Part shown: positions 54,338-64,000 of the stretch, one piece after another | Numbering within the stretch: position 1 is the first letter of the stretch | Layout of the letters: each line of letters opens with the position of its first letter | Source: Limnohabitans sp. 103DPR2 | Lineage (GTDB): Bacteria; Pseudomonadota; Gammaproteobacteria; Burkholderiales; Burkholderiaceae_C | DNA length: 64,000 nt | Assembly (NCBI RefSeq): GCF_001412575.1 | Contig: NZ_CP011834.1 | Coordinates: 2,046,001 to 2,110,000, forward strand | Reading direction: 5' to 3' | Program-made: the position numbers and the translations under genes | The notes under the pieces: model-generated | Told to the model about the DNA's origin: nothing | The model's input: the letters and a program-made list of their open reading frames with translations, nothing else | Database searches by the model: none

Positions 54338-56455
54338 TTAGAGCCCTGGAAAGGGGTTATCTGAACGCTCAGGAGACGTATCGCCAGAGGACTCGACATG
54401 TGGCCACACCCAACTTGCCAGCCAAATCACCAAGAAACCCACAGGCACCCCCAAAATTCCCGCTGAAATGGGTTGAATACCGCCAACCATGCCCCCAAAA
54501 GGTGTCAAACCCCATAACACCCTTACCGAGGGGGCATTGAAGATCATGTAAGTCATGGTCACCCCCAAGCCCGTCAACATGCCCAAAACAACTGCTTGAC
54601 GGCTGGTTCGCTTCCAAAAAATGCCCATCACCATGCCGGGAAAGAAAGCAGAGGCAGCCAGCGAGAAGGAGGCTGAAACCAGCGCAAGGATTTCAGCGGG
54701 CTTCCACGCCGCCACCAATGCGGCTGACATGGCCACCGCCAACAGCGCAAATTTGGACAAGATCACCCTGCCCTCTGCAGTTTCCACGCCGTTTTTGGTG
54801 CCAAGGCGCATGTCATGCACAAAAGCATTGCTGATGGTCAGCAACAAACCGTCTGCGGTGGACAGGGCTGCGGCAAATCCGCCTGCTGCCACAAGACCAG
54901 AAATGACATAGGGCAAGCCGGCCATTTCAGGACTTGCCAGCATCACCACGTCAGCACCCAACTTCAATTCACCAAATTGCAAGATGCCATCGAGGTTGAC
55001 ATCGGCCACCTCGACCAAAGCGCTGTCCACGCGAGACCATTGCGCAAGCCAATTCGGCAGTTCTGAAAAACGACTGCCCACCAAATTGTTCATCACTTCA
55101 AATTTGACGAGCACAGCCAAGGCGGGGGCACTCAGGTACAAAATGGCAATGAAGAAAAGCGACCAAGCCACCGACAGCCTGGCTTCAGCCTCGTTGGGCA
55201 CTGTATAGAAACGTGTCAACAGGTGGGGCAAGCCAGCCGTTCCAGCCATCAAGCAAAAGATAAGCGCCACAAAATTGAGACGCGATTGGTTGAACACATT
55301 TTGTTCTTGCGCCGTGCCATGGGGATCACCCTGAAATGCCGAACCATGCAAAGGCATGCCGCCTAGCGGTTTGGCTCTTTCGGCATTTTCATTCATGGCG
55401 CGTTGCCATGTTTCTTTGGCTGTCACTGCATTCTGCGGCAGCGCTTGGAGCTCGCGACGAGCCTGTGCAATCAGTGAGAACTCTGCATTTTGCAATTTCA
55501 AATCACTCACCCTTTGGGTCAAGACTTGTCGTTCTTGCAGCAAAGATTGCTCAACATTGACCAGACGTGCTTTGTAGGCTTCAGCCCGAAGCTGGAACTC
55601 TTGGCGAACGGCAACCTCAGCGGGATCAGAAATCAGGCGTTGTTCAAGCTCCGTAATTTTTGACAACTGTGCACTGTATGCAAGGGGTGCCAGGGGTGTG
55701 CCCAACTGTTGATAAGCCAGCCATGAAACTGGAATTAGAAATGCCATCAGCAAAATCATGTACTGCGCAACTTGGGTCCAAGTGATGGCCCGCATGCCGC
55801 CTAAGAACGAACACAACAAGACGCCGCCTAGACCTAACAAAATGCCTATTTCAAACTGCACGCCAGTCAATCGCGAAGCGATCAAGCCAATGCCATAAAT
55901 TTGCGCCACAACGTAGGTAAAGGAACACAAAATTGCAGCCCATGCCGCCAACAACCGTGGCCACCTTCCACCATAGCGTTGGCTGAAAAAATCAGGCAAG
56001 GTGTACAAATTCATGGCGCGCAAATGCGGCGCGATCAACAGAGCCACCAAACAAAAACCGCCGGTCCATCCCATCACGTAAGCCAAGCCACCTGCTTGAC
56101 CACCGCTACCCGAAAAGCCCTGCAAATACAACGCACCCGCCAAGCTAATGAAGGAAGCCGCGCTCATCCAATCAGCTGCAGTGGCCATGCCGTTGTAGAA
56201 AGCGGGAATGCGGCGGCCCGCAACGTAATATTCTTCAGCGTTGGTGGTGCGGCCCGCCACACCAATCAACGCATACAGCATCACGGTTGAGAACAAAAAA
56301 ATGGGGCCAATCAAATTCCTTGAAAGACCCTCATGCTCCGCATAACCCATCACGCCAATCAGACTCAGCAGCAAAGCAAGGAACAACAGAACATTGCGAT
56401 GCAAACGCCATTTGTAAATGGCGTACTTCTTCTGAAAGGACGTGATTGAATTCAA
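54338..56455 (-). CDS. Sodium/solute symporter (VC_2705/ActP-like) with coiled-coil insert and EF-hand-like loop
   Basis: A 705-residue sodium:solute symporter, longer than ActP (about 550). [40 protein letters not shown] and the later [20 protein letters not shown] are symporter family blocks. Residues about 265-360 form a hydrophilic, Glu/Gln/Arg/Leu-rich segment predicted to be a coiled coil. Residues 485-496 read [12 protein letters not shown], an exact 12-residue EF-hand calcium loop pattern. The start is TTG at 56455 overlapping the ppsA stop (TTGA), so translation is coupled; the next ATG is 35 codons inside the first membrane segment. Linkage to PEP synthase suggests pyruvate, lactate or acetate as substrate, by inference. 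Confidence 0.92.
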   Translation of the reverse strand: MNSITSFQKKYAIYKWRLHRNVLLFLALLLSLIGVMGYAEHEGLSRNLIGPIFLFSTVMLYALIGVAGRTTNAEEYYVAGRRIPAFYNGMATAADWMSAASFISLAGALYLQGFSGSGGQAGGLAYVMGWTGGFCLVALLIAPHLRAMNLYTLPDFFSQRYGGRWPRLLAAWAAILCSFTYVVAQIYGIGLIASRLTGVQFEIGILLGLGGVLLCSFLGGMRAITWTQVAQYMILLMAFLIPVSWLAYQQLGTPLAPLAYSAQLSKITELEQRLISDPAEVAVRQEFQLRAEAYKARLVNVEQSLLQERQVLTQRVSDLKLQNAEFSLIAQARRELQALPQNAVTAKETWQRAMNENAERAKPLGGMPLHGSAFQGDPHGTAQEQNVFNQSRLNFVALIFCLMAGTAGLPHLLTRFYTVPNEAEARLSVAWSLFFIAILYLSAPALAVLVKFEVMNNLVGSRFSELPNWLAQWSRVDSALVEVADVNLDGILQFGELKLGADVVMLASPEMAGLPYVISGLVAAGGFAAALSTADGLLLTISNAFVHDMRLGTKNGVETAEGRVILSKFALLAVAMSAALVAAWKPAEILALVSASFSLAASAFFPGMVMGIFWKRTSRQAVVLGMLTGLGVTMTYMIFNAPSVRVLWGLTPFGGMVGGIQPISAGILGVPVGFLVIWLASWVWPHVESSGDTSPERSDNPFPGL

Positions 56456-58848
56456 TCGGCTTTTCCGAGTTGCGTCCAGGTTTCAACCACCGTATCAGGA
56501 TTCAAAGAAATTGAACTGATGCCTTGCGCCATCAACCATTTAGCGAAGTCGGGATGGTCACTAGGTCCTTGACCGCAAATGCCCACGTACTTGCCTTGAC
56601 TCAAGCAAGCCTTGATGGCTTGCGCAATGAGCGTTTGCACGGCCAAGTCACGTTCATCAAAGTCAAGCGCTAACAACTCCAAGCCCGAATCACGGTCCAG
56701 GCCCAAAGTGAGTTGGGTAAGGTCGTTGGAGCCAATGGAGAAGCCATCGAAGTACTCGAGGAACTTGTCGGCCAAGATGGCGTTGCTGGGTACTTCACAC
56801 ATCATGATGACTTTGAGATCGTCTTGGCCCCGCTTGAGCCCATGCTTGGCCAACAATTGTGTGACGCGATCGGCTTGACCCAAAGTGCGCACGAAGGGCA
56901 CCATCACTTGCACATTGGTCAAACCCATCTCGCCTCGAACGCGTTTGATGGCTTCGCACTCCATCGCAAAGGCTTCTCCAAAATCTTCACTGATGTAACG
57001 CGCTGCGCCTCGGAAACCCAGCATGGGATTTTCTTCTTCTGGCTCGTATCGGCTGCCACCAATGAGTTTTCTGTATTCGTTACTCTTGAAATCGGACAGG
57101 CGAACAATCACAGGCTTGGGCCAGAACGCAGCAGCAATGCTGGCCACGCCTTCTGTCACTTTGTCGATGTAAAAAGCTTTGGGTGATGCATGGCCACGTG
57201 CCACAGATTCAACAGCCTTCTTCAAGTCGGCATCAATGTTGGGGTAATCCAAAATGGCTTTGGGATGCACACCAATGTTGTTGTTGATGATGAACTCCAA
57301 ACGCGCCAAGCCCACACCCTGATTGGGCAATTGCGCAAAGTCAAATGCCAATTGCGGGTTGCCCACGTTCATCATGATTTTGGTGGCAATCTCAGGCATG
57401 GTACCGCGTGACACCTCGGTCACTTCCATCTCCAACAGTCCGTCGTAAATGTGTCCTGTGTCACCCTCAGCGCAACTGACCGTGACCAAGGTACCATCTT
57501 TCAATTGCTCGGTAGCGTGACCGCAACCGACCACAGCAGGAATGCCCAACTCGCGCGCAATGATGGCAGCGTGGCAAGTACGGCCGCCGCGATTGGTCAC
57601 AATGGCACTGGCGCGTTTCATGACCGGCTCCCAATTGGGATCCGTCATGTCGGTGACCAGCACATCGCCAGGTTGAACTTGGTCCATTTCGGCAATGCTG
57701 TGAACCAACCGAACAGGGCCCGTGCCAATTTTCTGACCAATGGCACGGCCTTCTGCCAATACGGCGCCCTTGCCTTTGAGTTTGTAGCGCAACTCTGCGG
57801 TACCTTTGGACTGGCTTTTGACAGTCTCTGGACGCGCTTGCAAGATGTACAAGAGGCCATCCGTGCCATCTTTGCCCCACTCAATGTCCATTGGGCGGCC
57901 ATAGTGTTTCTCAATGACCATGGCGTATTGCGCCAACTGGGTGATGTCTGCATCGCTAAGGGAATAACGGTTGCGCAGCTCCATGCCAACGTCAACCGTT
58001 TTGACCAAATTGCCTGAGCTGGCCTTTTCTTCAGGCGTTGAGAAAACCATCTGGATCAATTTAGAACCAAGGTTGCGACGAATGACAGCATTTTTTCCAG
58101 CGGCCAACATGGGCTTGTGAACATAAAACTCGTCGGGGTTCACCGCACCCTGCACCACCGTCTCACCCAAGCCGTAACTGGACGTGATGAAAACAACATC
58201 TTCAAAACCAGTTTCTGTGTCGATGGTGAACATCACGCCGGCAGCGCCCAAGTCGGAGCGAACCATGCGCTGCACACCTGCTGACAATGCCACCTCGGCG
58301 TGCGCAAATCCTTTGTGCACGCGATAACTGATCGCGCGGTCGTTGTAGAGGGACGCAAACACCTCTTTCATTTTGTGCAACACGTCTTCAATACCAACCA
58401 CATTGAGGAAGGTTTCTTGCTGACCTGCAAAAGAAGCATCAGGCAAATCTTCTGCTGTCGCTGAAGAACGAACCGCAAAAGAAGCTTGCGCATTGCCCGC
58501 GCTCAGCTCTGCAAATTGGTCGCGAATGGCTTTTTCCAAATCGGCCGGAAAAGGCTGGGCTTCGACCATGGCACGAATTTCTGCGCCAACCGTTGCCAAT
58601 GCGCGGACGTCCTCAACGTCCAAGGCGTCCAGTTTTTGGTTGATGCGGTCAACCAAACCGTCGTGCTTCAAAAAAGCACGAAAAGCAAAAGCGGTGGTGG
58701 CAAAACCTGTAGGCACGCGAACACCGCCTGGCAACTGAGAAATCATCTCACCCAAGCTGGCGTTTTTACCGCCCACAGACTCGACGTCCGTCATTCGAAG
58801 TTGCTCAAAGGGAACGACCAAGGCGTCCTTTGCAAAAAGGTTAGACAT
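56452..58848 (-). CDS. ppsA: Phosphoenolpyruvate synthase
   Basis: A 798-residue enzyme that makes PEP from pyruvate and ATP for gluconeogenesis. It has the N-terminal ATP-binding domain ([20 protein letters not shown], about 20-330), the mobile phosphohistidine domain with [20 protein letters not shown] (His near 427), and the C-terminal PEP/pyruvate barrel with [17 protein letters not shown]. The ATG at 58848 is the family start; a longer reading frame to 59163 is open but not conserved. It is divergent from its regulator ppsR and coupled to the symporter gene. Confidence 0.97.
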   Translation of the reverse strand: MSNLFAKDALVVPFEQLRMTDVESVGGKNASLGEMISQLPGGVRVPTGFATTAFAFRAFLKHDGLVDRINQKLDALDVEDVRALATVGAEIRAMVEAQPFPADLEKAIRDQFAELSAGNAQASFAVRSSATAEDLPDASFAGQQETFLNVVGIEDVLHKMKEVFASLYNDRAISYRVHKGFAHAEVALSAGVQRMVRSDLGAAGVMFTIDTETGFEDVVFITSSYGLGETVVQGAVNPDEFYVHKPMLAAGKNAVIRRNLGSKLIQMVFSTPEEKASSGNLVKTVDVGMELRNRYSLSDADITQLAQYAMVIEKHYGRPMDIEWGKDGTDGLLYILQARPETVKSQSKGTAELRYKLKGKGAVLAEGRAIGQKIGTGPVRLVHSIAEMDQVQPGDVLVTDMTDPNWEPVMKRASAIVTNRGGRTCHAAIIARELGIPAVVGCGHATEQLKDGTLVTVSCAEGDTGHIYDGLLEMEVTEVSRGTMPEIATKIMMNVGNPQLAFDFAQLPNQGVGLARLEFIINNNIGVHPKAILDYPNIDADLKKAVESVARGHASPKAFYIDKVTEGVASIAAAFWPKPVIVRLSDFKSNEYRKLIGGSRYEPEEENPMLGFRGAARYISEDFGEAFAMECEAIKRVRGEMGLTNVQVMVPFVRTLGQADRVTQLLAKHGLKRGQDDLKVIMMCEVPSNAILADKFLEYFDGFSIGSNDLTQLTLGLDRDSGLELLALDFDERDLAVQTLIAQAIKACLSQGKYVGICGQGPSDHPDFAKWLMAQGISSISLNPDTVVETWTQLGKAD

Positions 58849-59002
58849 AAAAGCTCCAAAGTTAAAAAATCGGCAGTGCAGCCTGAACCAACTCTCAGAA
58901 TCTTGGTTGTTGTTAGATTTGATTCTTGAGCGCCAGCAGGCGGTAGATAATGGATGTGATTTTAGGACGCAACGCCCCTCCTCCAACCTTAGAATTTCAA
59001 CA

Positions 59003-59824
59003 ATGCCCCATAGAACCGTATTTTTCATCTCCGACGGCACTGGAATCACGGCCGAAACCTTTGGCAACGCCATCTTGGCCCAGTTTGAGATGAAAACAAG
59101 GCATGTCAGACTGCCTTTCGTGGACTCCGCAGACAAGGCACACCAGGCCGTCAGGCAAATCAATCACACGGCTGAAATTGAGAACATCAAGCCCATTGTG
59201 TTCACCACTTTGGTCAATATGGAGGTCTTGGATGTCATTCGGGCCGGTTGCAAAGGCATGCTTTTGGACATGTTTGGCACCTTTGTGAACCCACTTGAGC
59301 AAGAACTGGGCTTGAAGTCGCACCACCGGGTGGGGCGCTTTTCAGATGTCAGTAAAAGCAAGGAATACCACGACCGCATCGAGGCCATCAACTTCTCTTT
59401 GTCTCACGACGATGGCCAAACCAGCCGGGACCTGGAGTCTGCTGAAGTGATCTTGGTGGGCGTCAGCCGCAGTGGCAAAACACCAACCAGCCTTTACCTG
59501 GCCATGCAGCACGGCCTGAAGGCAGCCAATTACCCCCTCATTCCGGAAGACTTTGAACGCAAGCAATTGCCCCCTGCATTGGTGCCCCACCGGAAAAAGA
59601 TTTTTGGACTCACCATTCACCCTGAGCGTTTGTCAGAGATTCGGAGTGAAAGACGCCCTAACTCCAAATACGCCAGCTTGCAAAACTGCATTCAAGAAGT
59701 GGCCGATGCGGAATCCATGATGCGCAGGTCTGGCATCCGGTGGCTTTCAACCACGCACAAATCGATTGAAGAAATCGCCACCACCATCCTGCAAGAAATC
59801 AAACCCGAGCGCTTGATTTATTAA
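59003..59824 (+). CDS. ppsR: PEP synthase regulatory protein (kinase/pyrophosphorylase, DUF299)
   Basis: A 273-residue bifunctional protein that switches PEP synthase off by ADP-dependent phosphorylation and on by phosphate-dependent dephosphorylation. The N-terminus [20 protein letters not shown] and the P-loop [16 protein letters not shown] (near 155) are hallmarks. The ATG at 59003 is the family start; the in-frame region back to 58907 does not align. Divergence from ppsA by 154 bases is the common arrangement. It shares its 3' end with convergent glmM by four bases. Confidence 0.96.
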   Translation: MPHRTVFFISDGTGITAETFGNAILAQFEMKTRHVRLPFVDSADKAHQAVRQINHTAEIENIKPIVFTTLVNMEVLDVIRAGCKGMLLDMFGTFVNPLEQELGLKSHHRVGRFSDVSKSKEYHDRIEAINFSLSHDDGQTSRDLESAEVILVGVSRSGKTPTSLYLAMQHGLKAANYPLIPEDFERKQLPPALVPHRKKIFGLTIHPERLSEIRSERRPNSKYASLQNCIQEVADAESMMRRSGIRWLSTTHKSIEEIATTILQEIKPERLIY

Positions 59825-61149
59825 CGCAGGGTTGCCGCTATTTTTTCTGCACAGCGCTGCGCCAAGTCGAGATCTTTGGCCTCCACCATCACACGGACCA
59901 AAGGCTCTGTACCACTGGCACGAATGAGCACACGCCCCGTATCGGCCAACTCAGCCTCCACAGTTTGAATGGCTGCAGCCAATTGAGGACTGTCTTTCCA
60001 GTTCTGGTCTTTGGCAATGCGCACATTGATCAGCACCTGAGGGAACAAAGTGACTTCGGCCAACAATTGCGACATGGTCTGCCCCGTAGCGACGCAGGCT
60101 TGCAAAACTTGCAGCGCACTGATCAGGCCATCGCCCGTGGTGTGCTTGTCCAATGCCAATAAGTGACCTGAACCCTCACCGCCCAGTAACCAAGACTTTT
60201 CAAGCAGCGCTTCTAAGACGTATCGGTCGCCGACTTTGCTTCGAATGAATTCGATGCCCTTGCGTTTCAATGCCACTTCAACGGCCATGTTGGTCATGAG
60301 GGTGCCCACCACGCCAGGCACAACTTCATCGCGTGCAATGCGATCGCTGACCATCAAATAAAGCAACTCATCGCCGTTGTACAAGCGGCCTGTGTTGTCA
60401 ACCACTTGAAGGCGGTCGGCATCGCCATCCAAAGCGATGCCGTAATCTGCGCCGTGCTGCTTCACGGCTGCCACCAAGGCTTCGGGGTGCGTTGCGCCCA
60501 CGCCTTTGTTGATGTTCAGGCCATCAGGAGAGCAGCCAATCGCAACGACATCTGCACCCAATTCATGAAACACCTTGGGTGCAATTTGATAGGCGGCCCC
60601 GTTGGCTGCATCCACCACAATTTTCATGCCCTTGAGGGTAAAGTCATTGCTGAAAGTGCTCTTACAAAATTCAATGTAACGACCCGCCGCGTCGTCTAGG
60701 CGCTTGGCCTTGCCCAATTCTGCGGAGGCGACCCAAACTGGTGGCTCTTCTACCAAGGCTTCCACCTTGGTTTCCCACTCGTCACTGAGTTTGGCACCTT
60801 TGGCGCTGAAAAATTTGATGCCGTTGTCTTCGTAGGGGTTGTGACTTGCACTGATCACGACACCCAATGATGCACGTTGGGCTCGTGTGAGGTATGCCAC
60901 CGCAGGCGTCGGCACCGGCCCCAACAACACAACATCAACGCCAGCAGAATTGAACCCCGACTCGAGTGCACTCTCTAGCATGTAGCCCGAGATGCGTGTG
61001 TCCTTGCCAATGAGCACCACAGGATGTTTTTCGGTCTGACGCAAGACACGTCCTACGGCGTGTGCCAAGCGCATCACAAAGTCTGGCGTGATGGGCGCTT
61101 GACCCACCGTGCCTCGGATACCGTCTGTTCCAAAATACCGTCGTGTCAT
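59821..61149 (-). CDS. glmM: Phosphoglucosamine mutase
   Basis: A 442-residue alpha-D-phosphohexomutase that turns glucosamine 6-phosphate into glucosamine 1-phosphate for peptidoglycan and LPS. The phosphoserine loop [16 protein letters not shown] (Ser near 102), the metal loop [11 protein letters not shown], the sugar loop [12 protein letters not shown] and the C-terminal [15 protein letters not shown] are all present. It lies 48 bases downstream of folP in the ftsH-folP-glmM cluster. Confidence 0.98.
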   Translation of the reverse strand: MTRRYFGTDGIRGTVGQAPITPDFVMRLAHAVGRVLRQTEKHPVVLIGKDTRISGYMLESALESGFNSAGVDVVLLGPVPTPAVAYLTRAQRASLGVVISASHNPYEDNGIKFFSAKGAKLSDEWETKVEALVEEPPVWVASAELGKAKRLDDAAGRYIEFCKSTFSNDFTLKGMKIVVDAANGAAYQIAPKVFHELGADVVAIGCSPDGLNINKGVGATHPEALVAAVKQHGADYGIALDGDADRLQVVDNTGRLYNGDELLYLMVSDRIARDEVVPGVVGTLMTNMAVEVALKRKGIEFIRSKVGDRYVLEALLEKSWLLGGEGSGHLLALDKHTTGDGLISALQVLQACVATGQTMSQLLAEVTLFPQVLINVRIAKDQNWKDSPQLAAAIQTVEAELADTGRVLIRASGTEPLVRVMVEAKDLDLAQRCAEKIAATLR

Positions 61150-61197
61150 GTTTGTCTACTTTAAAGGCCTGCTTGTCAGCGCAGTGTGGCCTTTATT

Positions 61198-62046
61198 TTA
61201 GGCCTTTGCAGCTTGCCAAAATCGCAAGGCTTGCACGGTTTCTAGAACATCGTGCACACGCACAAGCGAAGCGCCATTTTGAACAGCCATCAGTGCAGCG
61301 CCTACGCTGGCACCCACCCTGTTGTGAGGCTCTGGCATCACACCATTGACTGCCGTTAACTTGCCCAGTGTGCCTTTGCGCGACCAGCCCGCCAACACCG
61401 GACGGCCCAAGCTCAGGAGTTCAGCTTGCCGGGTCAATAAGCTGAGGTTTTGGTCTAAAGTTTTGCCAAACCCAACGCCGGGGTCCAAGACAATGCGGCT
61501 TGGATCGACACCCTGCGCTAACAAGACCTGCAGCCTTTGAGATAGAAAATCTTTGACCTCCTGAAGTGCATCACCTTGCATGGGTTGCTCGAACATGGTT
61601 TGAGGATCGCGGTGCATGTGCATCAGGCAAACACCGCAACCTGCATGCTGGGCGACCACATCTAAAGCACCCGCTTGGCGCAGGGCCCAGATGTCGTTGA
61701 TGATGTCAACGCCTATGTCCAACACCACCTTCATCACGTCGGGCTTGGCGGTGTCCACTGACAAAGGCACTTGCCATTTCACGGCTTCTTTGATGAAGGG
61801 CACGATACGGGCCAGCTCTTCTTCCACGCTAACGGCCTGCGCGCCAGGCCTTGAAGATTCACCACCAATGTCCAAGATGTCTGCACCTTGCGCCAACATC
61901 GTTTGCGCGTGGTCCAACGCATGTTTCACATTCGTGTGCTGCCCCCCATCCGAAAAGGAATCGGGCGTGAGATTCACAATGGCCATGACTTTGGGCTGGG
62001 TCAGGTCAATGCTGAATCGAGCGGTTTGCCAAACTGGGGTCGTCAT
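61198..62046 (-). CDS. folP: Dihydropteroate synthase
   Basis: A 282-residue TIM-barrel enzyme that joins p-aminobenzoate to the pterin in folate synthesis and is the target of sulfonamides. VMAIVNLTPDSFSDGGQHTN is the pterin/Mg site, DIGGESSRPGAQAV and LDPGVGFGKTLDQNLSLL follow. Length is normal and no insert is seen. It is 59 bases after ftsH, so the two are probably co-transcribed. Confidence 0.97.
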   Translation of the reverse strand: MTTPVWQTARFSIDLTQPKVMAIVNLTPDSFSDGGQHTNVKHALDHAQTMLAQGADILDIGGESSRPGAQAVSVEEELARIVPFIKEAVKWQVPLSVDTAKPDVMKVVLDIGVDIINDIWALRQAGALDVVAQHAGCGVCLMHMHRDPQTMFEQPMQGDALQEVKDFLSQRLQVLLAQGVDPSRIVLDPGVGFGKTLDQNLSLLTRQAELLSLGRPVLAGWSRKGTLGKLTAVNGVMPEPHNRVGASVGAALMAVQNGASLVRVHDVLETVQALRFWQAAKA

Positions 62047-62105
62047 GCGCTAAGGTTGATTCAAAATAAGAACGGGGCCGAAGCCCCGTAGAAAATCAAG
62101 AACGA

Positions 62106-64000
62106 TCAGGCCGCGTTGGGCTCAGGATCCGTTTTGACAGCTGGCGTGCCGCCGGCATCGTCATTGCCCGAGGGCGGAATGCGCGGTGTCCAGTCTTTGG
62201 GCGCGGTGGGTTCGCGGCCAGCCATGATGTCGTCAAGCTGCGTGACATCGATGGTTTCCCATTCCAACAGAGCCTTGGCCATGGCATGCATCTTGTCGCT
62301 GTTTTCTTCAATCAAGCGGCGCGCCAAGTTGTATTGCTCATCGATGATGCGACGAACTTCGGAATCAACCTTTTGCATGGTCGACTCTGACATGTTGGTG
62401 GTTTTGGTGACGGAACGTCCCAAGAACACTTCACCTTCGTTTTCAGCATAGACCATGGGGCCAAGGGCTGTGGTCATGCCATAACGCATCACCATGTCGC
62501 GTGCAATTTGGGTGGCACGCTCAAAGTCGTTGCTGGCACCTGTGGTCATTTGCTTCATGAACACTTCTTCAGCAATACGACCACCAAACAACATGCTGAT
62601 TTGGTTCAACATGTATTCGCTGTCGTAGCTGTAGCGGTCTTTTTCAGGCAGGCTCATGGTGACGCCCAAGGCACGGCCGCGAGGAATGATGGTGACCTTG
62701 TGCACAGGATCGCACTTGGGCAAGAGCTTGCCAATGAGGGCGTGTCCCGACTCATGATAAGCCGTGTTGCGACGCTCTTCTTCAGGCATGACCATGCTCT
62801 TGCGCTCTGGGCCCATCAGAATTTTGTCTTTGGCTTTTTCGAAGTCTTGCATTTCCACAACGCGAGCGTTGCGGCGAGCAGCCATGAGGGCGGCTTCGTT
62901 GCAGAGGTTGGCCAAATCGGCACCGCTCATGCCAGGTGTTCCGCGGGCAATGACGCCAGGGTTCATGTCTTGGCCGATTGGGATTTTGCGCATGTGCACA
63001 GCCAAGATTTGCTCGCGGCCACGGATGTCCGGCAAAGTGACATACACCTGGCGGTCAAAACGACCTGGGCGCAACAAGGCAGCATCCAAGATGTCGGGGC
63101 GATTGGTAGCGGCCACCACAATGACACCTAAGTTGGTTTCAAATCCGTCCATCTCAACCAACATTTGGTTGAGGGTTTGTTCGCGTTCGTCATTGCCACC
63201 GCCAAGGCCAGCGCCGCGCTGACGGCCGACAGCATCAATTTCGTCCACGAAGATGATACAAGGTGCATTTTTCTTGGCGTTCTCAAACATGTCGCGAACA
63301 CGGGCAGCACCCACACCAACGAACATTTCAACGAAGTCTGAACCCGAGATGCTGAAGAAAGGCACTTTGGCTTCGCCTGCAATGCTCTTGGCCAGCAAGG
63401 TTTTACCGGTACCCGGAGGGCCGACCAACAGCAAACCGCGCGGAATGCGTCCACCCAGTTTTTGGAAGCGTTGAGGATCTTTCAAGAAGTCCACAACCTC
63501 TTTCACTTCTTCTTTGGCTTCGTCACAACCCGCCACATCGGCAAAGGTCACTTGATTTGCGTTTTCATCCAGCATGCGCGCTTTGCTTTTTCCAAAGCTG
63601 AAAGCCCCGCCTTTGCCGCCGCCCTGCATTTGGCGCATGAAATAAATCCAAACACCAATGAGGAGCAGCATGGGGCCCCAGCTGACCAGCAAGCTCATCA
63701 GCAAGGAACCCTCTTCGCGAGGTTTCACATCAAACTTGACGCCATTGGCAATGAGGTCACCCACCAAGCCGCGGTCGAGGTACGTCGCAGTTGTTTTGAT
63801 GCGGCGATCATCGGTGGTGGTGGCCACAATTTCTGTGCCGCCTTGACCTTCTTGGATGGTGGCCGTTTTGATGCGGTTACTGCGAACTTCTTCGAGGAAG
63901 TCGGAGTAGCCCAAATAGCCAGATCCCGCACCGGTGCGGTTGTCAAATTGTTTGAATACGGTGAAAAGCACCATGCCAATCACCAGCCATACGGCAATCT
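62106..64000 (-). CDS. ftsH: ATP-dependent zinc metalloprotease FtsH, 5' end outside the window
   Basis: A membrane-anchored AAA+ protease that degrades short-lived and damaged membrane proteins. At least 631 residues are visible; the frame is open at the right edge ([18 protein letters not shown]) and only a few codons of the start are missing. It has an N-terminal membrane span, a periplasmic domain (about 30-105), a second span ([10 protein letters not shown]), Walker A GPPGTGKT, the SRH region, and the zinc site HESGH. The C-terminus is Pro/Asp-rich. It is first in ftsH-folP-glmM. Confidence 0.98.
   Translation of the reverse strand, partial: IAVWLVIGMVLFTVFKQFDNRTGAGSGYLGYSDFLEEVRSNRIKTATIQEGQGGTEIVATTTDDRRIKTTATYLDRGLVGDLIANGVKFDVKPREEGSLLMSLLVSWGPMLLLIGVWIYFMRQMQGGGKGGAFSFGKSKARMLDENANQVTFADVAGCDEAKEEVKEVVDFLKDPQRFQKLGGRIPRGLLLVGPPGTGKTLLAKSIAGEAKVPFFSISGSDFVEMFVGVGAARVRDMFENAKKNAPCIIFVDEIDAVGRQRGAGLGGGNDEREQTLNQMLVEMDGFETNLGVIVVAATNRPDILDAALLRPGRFDRQVYVTLPDIRGREQILAVHMRKIPIGQDMNPGVIARGTPGMSGADLANLCNEAALMAARRNARVVEMQDFEKAKDKILMGPERKSMVMPEEERRNTAYHESGHALIGKLLPKCDPVHKVTIIPRGRALGVTMSLPEKDRYSYDSEYMLNQISMLFGGRIAEEVFMKQMTTGASNDFERATQIARDMVMRYGMTTALGPMVYAENEGEVFLGRSVTKTTNMSESTMQKVDSEVRRIIDEQYNLARRLIEENSDKMHAMAKALLEWETIDVTQLDDIMAGREPTAPKDWTPRIPPSGNDDAGGTPAVKTDPEPNAA

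Noticed and set aside
58849..59163. 105-residue N-terminal extension of PEP synthase
   Set aside because: The extension overlaps the divergent ppsR start and has no family similarity; the standard start at 58848 fits the usual length.
1..64000. CRISPR array, prophage, transposon, integron or defence island
   Set aside because: I looked for repeated spacers, integrases, transposases and toxin or restriction genes and saw none; gene order is conserved housekeeping apart from 1-11654.

Overview
The window is a chromosomal segment of a betaproteobacterium of the order Burkholderiales, most like the family Comamonadaceae. The basis is family resemblance and gene order: a Bug-type (TctC) solute receptor, alaA-hom-thrC-moeA-moaD-moaE next to clpB, infC-rpmI-rplT-pheS-pheT-ihfA-merR-tRNA-Pro, rpsF-priB-rpsR-rplI-dnaB, and ftsH-folP-glmM. 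By eye the base composition is near one half G+C and coding density is high. I see no insertion sequence, prophage, integrase, CRISPR array or rRNA operon. One tRNA gene (Pro, anticodon GGG) is present.

Region 1 (1-11654) is the accessory part. After the tail of a Bug receptor and a divergent 2-hydroxyacid dehydrogenase comes a sugar-acid locus: a LacI-type repressor divergent from gluconokinase, a small unknown protein, a complete TRAP transporter (dctP, dctQ, dctM), a gluconate 5-dehydrogenase-like SDR and an L-idonate 5-dehydrogenase. Two perfect 14-bp palindromes in the divergent promoter region are the likely operators. The predicted route is uptake, L-idonate to 5-ketogluconate to gluconate to 6-phosphogluconate. 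A VOC protein, an EthA-like Baeyer-Villiger monooxygenase and an alpha/beta hydrolase follow on the same strand.

Region 2 (11606-23537) holds a tRNA-hydroxylase/glutathione-transferase fusion, gamma-glutamyltransferase, a phytanoyl-CoA dioxygenase-like protein, then a minus-strand housekeeping run (maf, rlmH, rsfS, nadD, hemF, an acyltransferase, purD, yebC) and a HerA/YjgR-type ATPase. Region 3 (23624-36265) is the clpA-clpS pair, a cold-shock gene, tRNA-Pro, and the translation cluster from merR back to infC and thrS, then isocitrate lyase with its own operator-like palindromes in an AT-rich leader. infC has the family's rare kind of start codon, here ATC.

Region 4 (36722-48794) has a lysine/alanine-rich SWIB protein, an acetolactate-synthase-like enzyme, clpB with a heat-shock type promoter, the molybdopterin genes moaE/moaD/moeA, threonine synthesis genes thrC/hom and the transaminase alaA. 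Region 5 (48927-64000) has a peroxiredoxin, PhoH, dnaB and the rplI-rpsR-priB-rpsF operon, a sodium/solute symporter coupled to ppsA, the divergent PEP-synthase regulator ppsR, then glmM, folP and ftsH, which runs off the end.

Most of the window is ordinary housekeeping sequence. The items most worth a second look are the TRAP-fed idonate locus with its operator pair and intra-operon hairpin, the TrhO-GST fusion, the SWIB protein with its repetitive basic arm, the EF-hand-like loop and coiled-coil insert in the symporter, and the paired palindromes before isocitrate lyase. I did not find a clearly new defence or mobile system.
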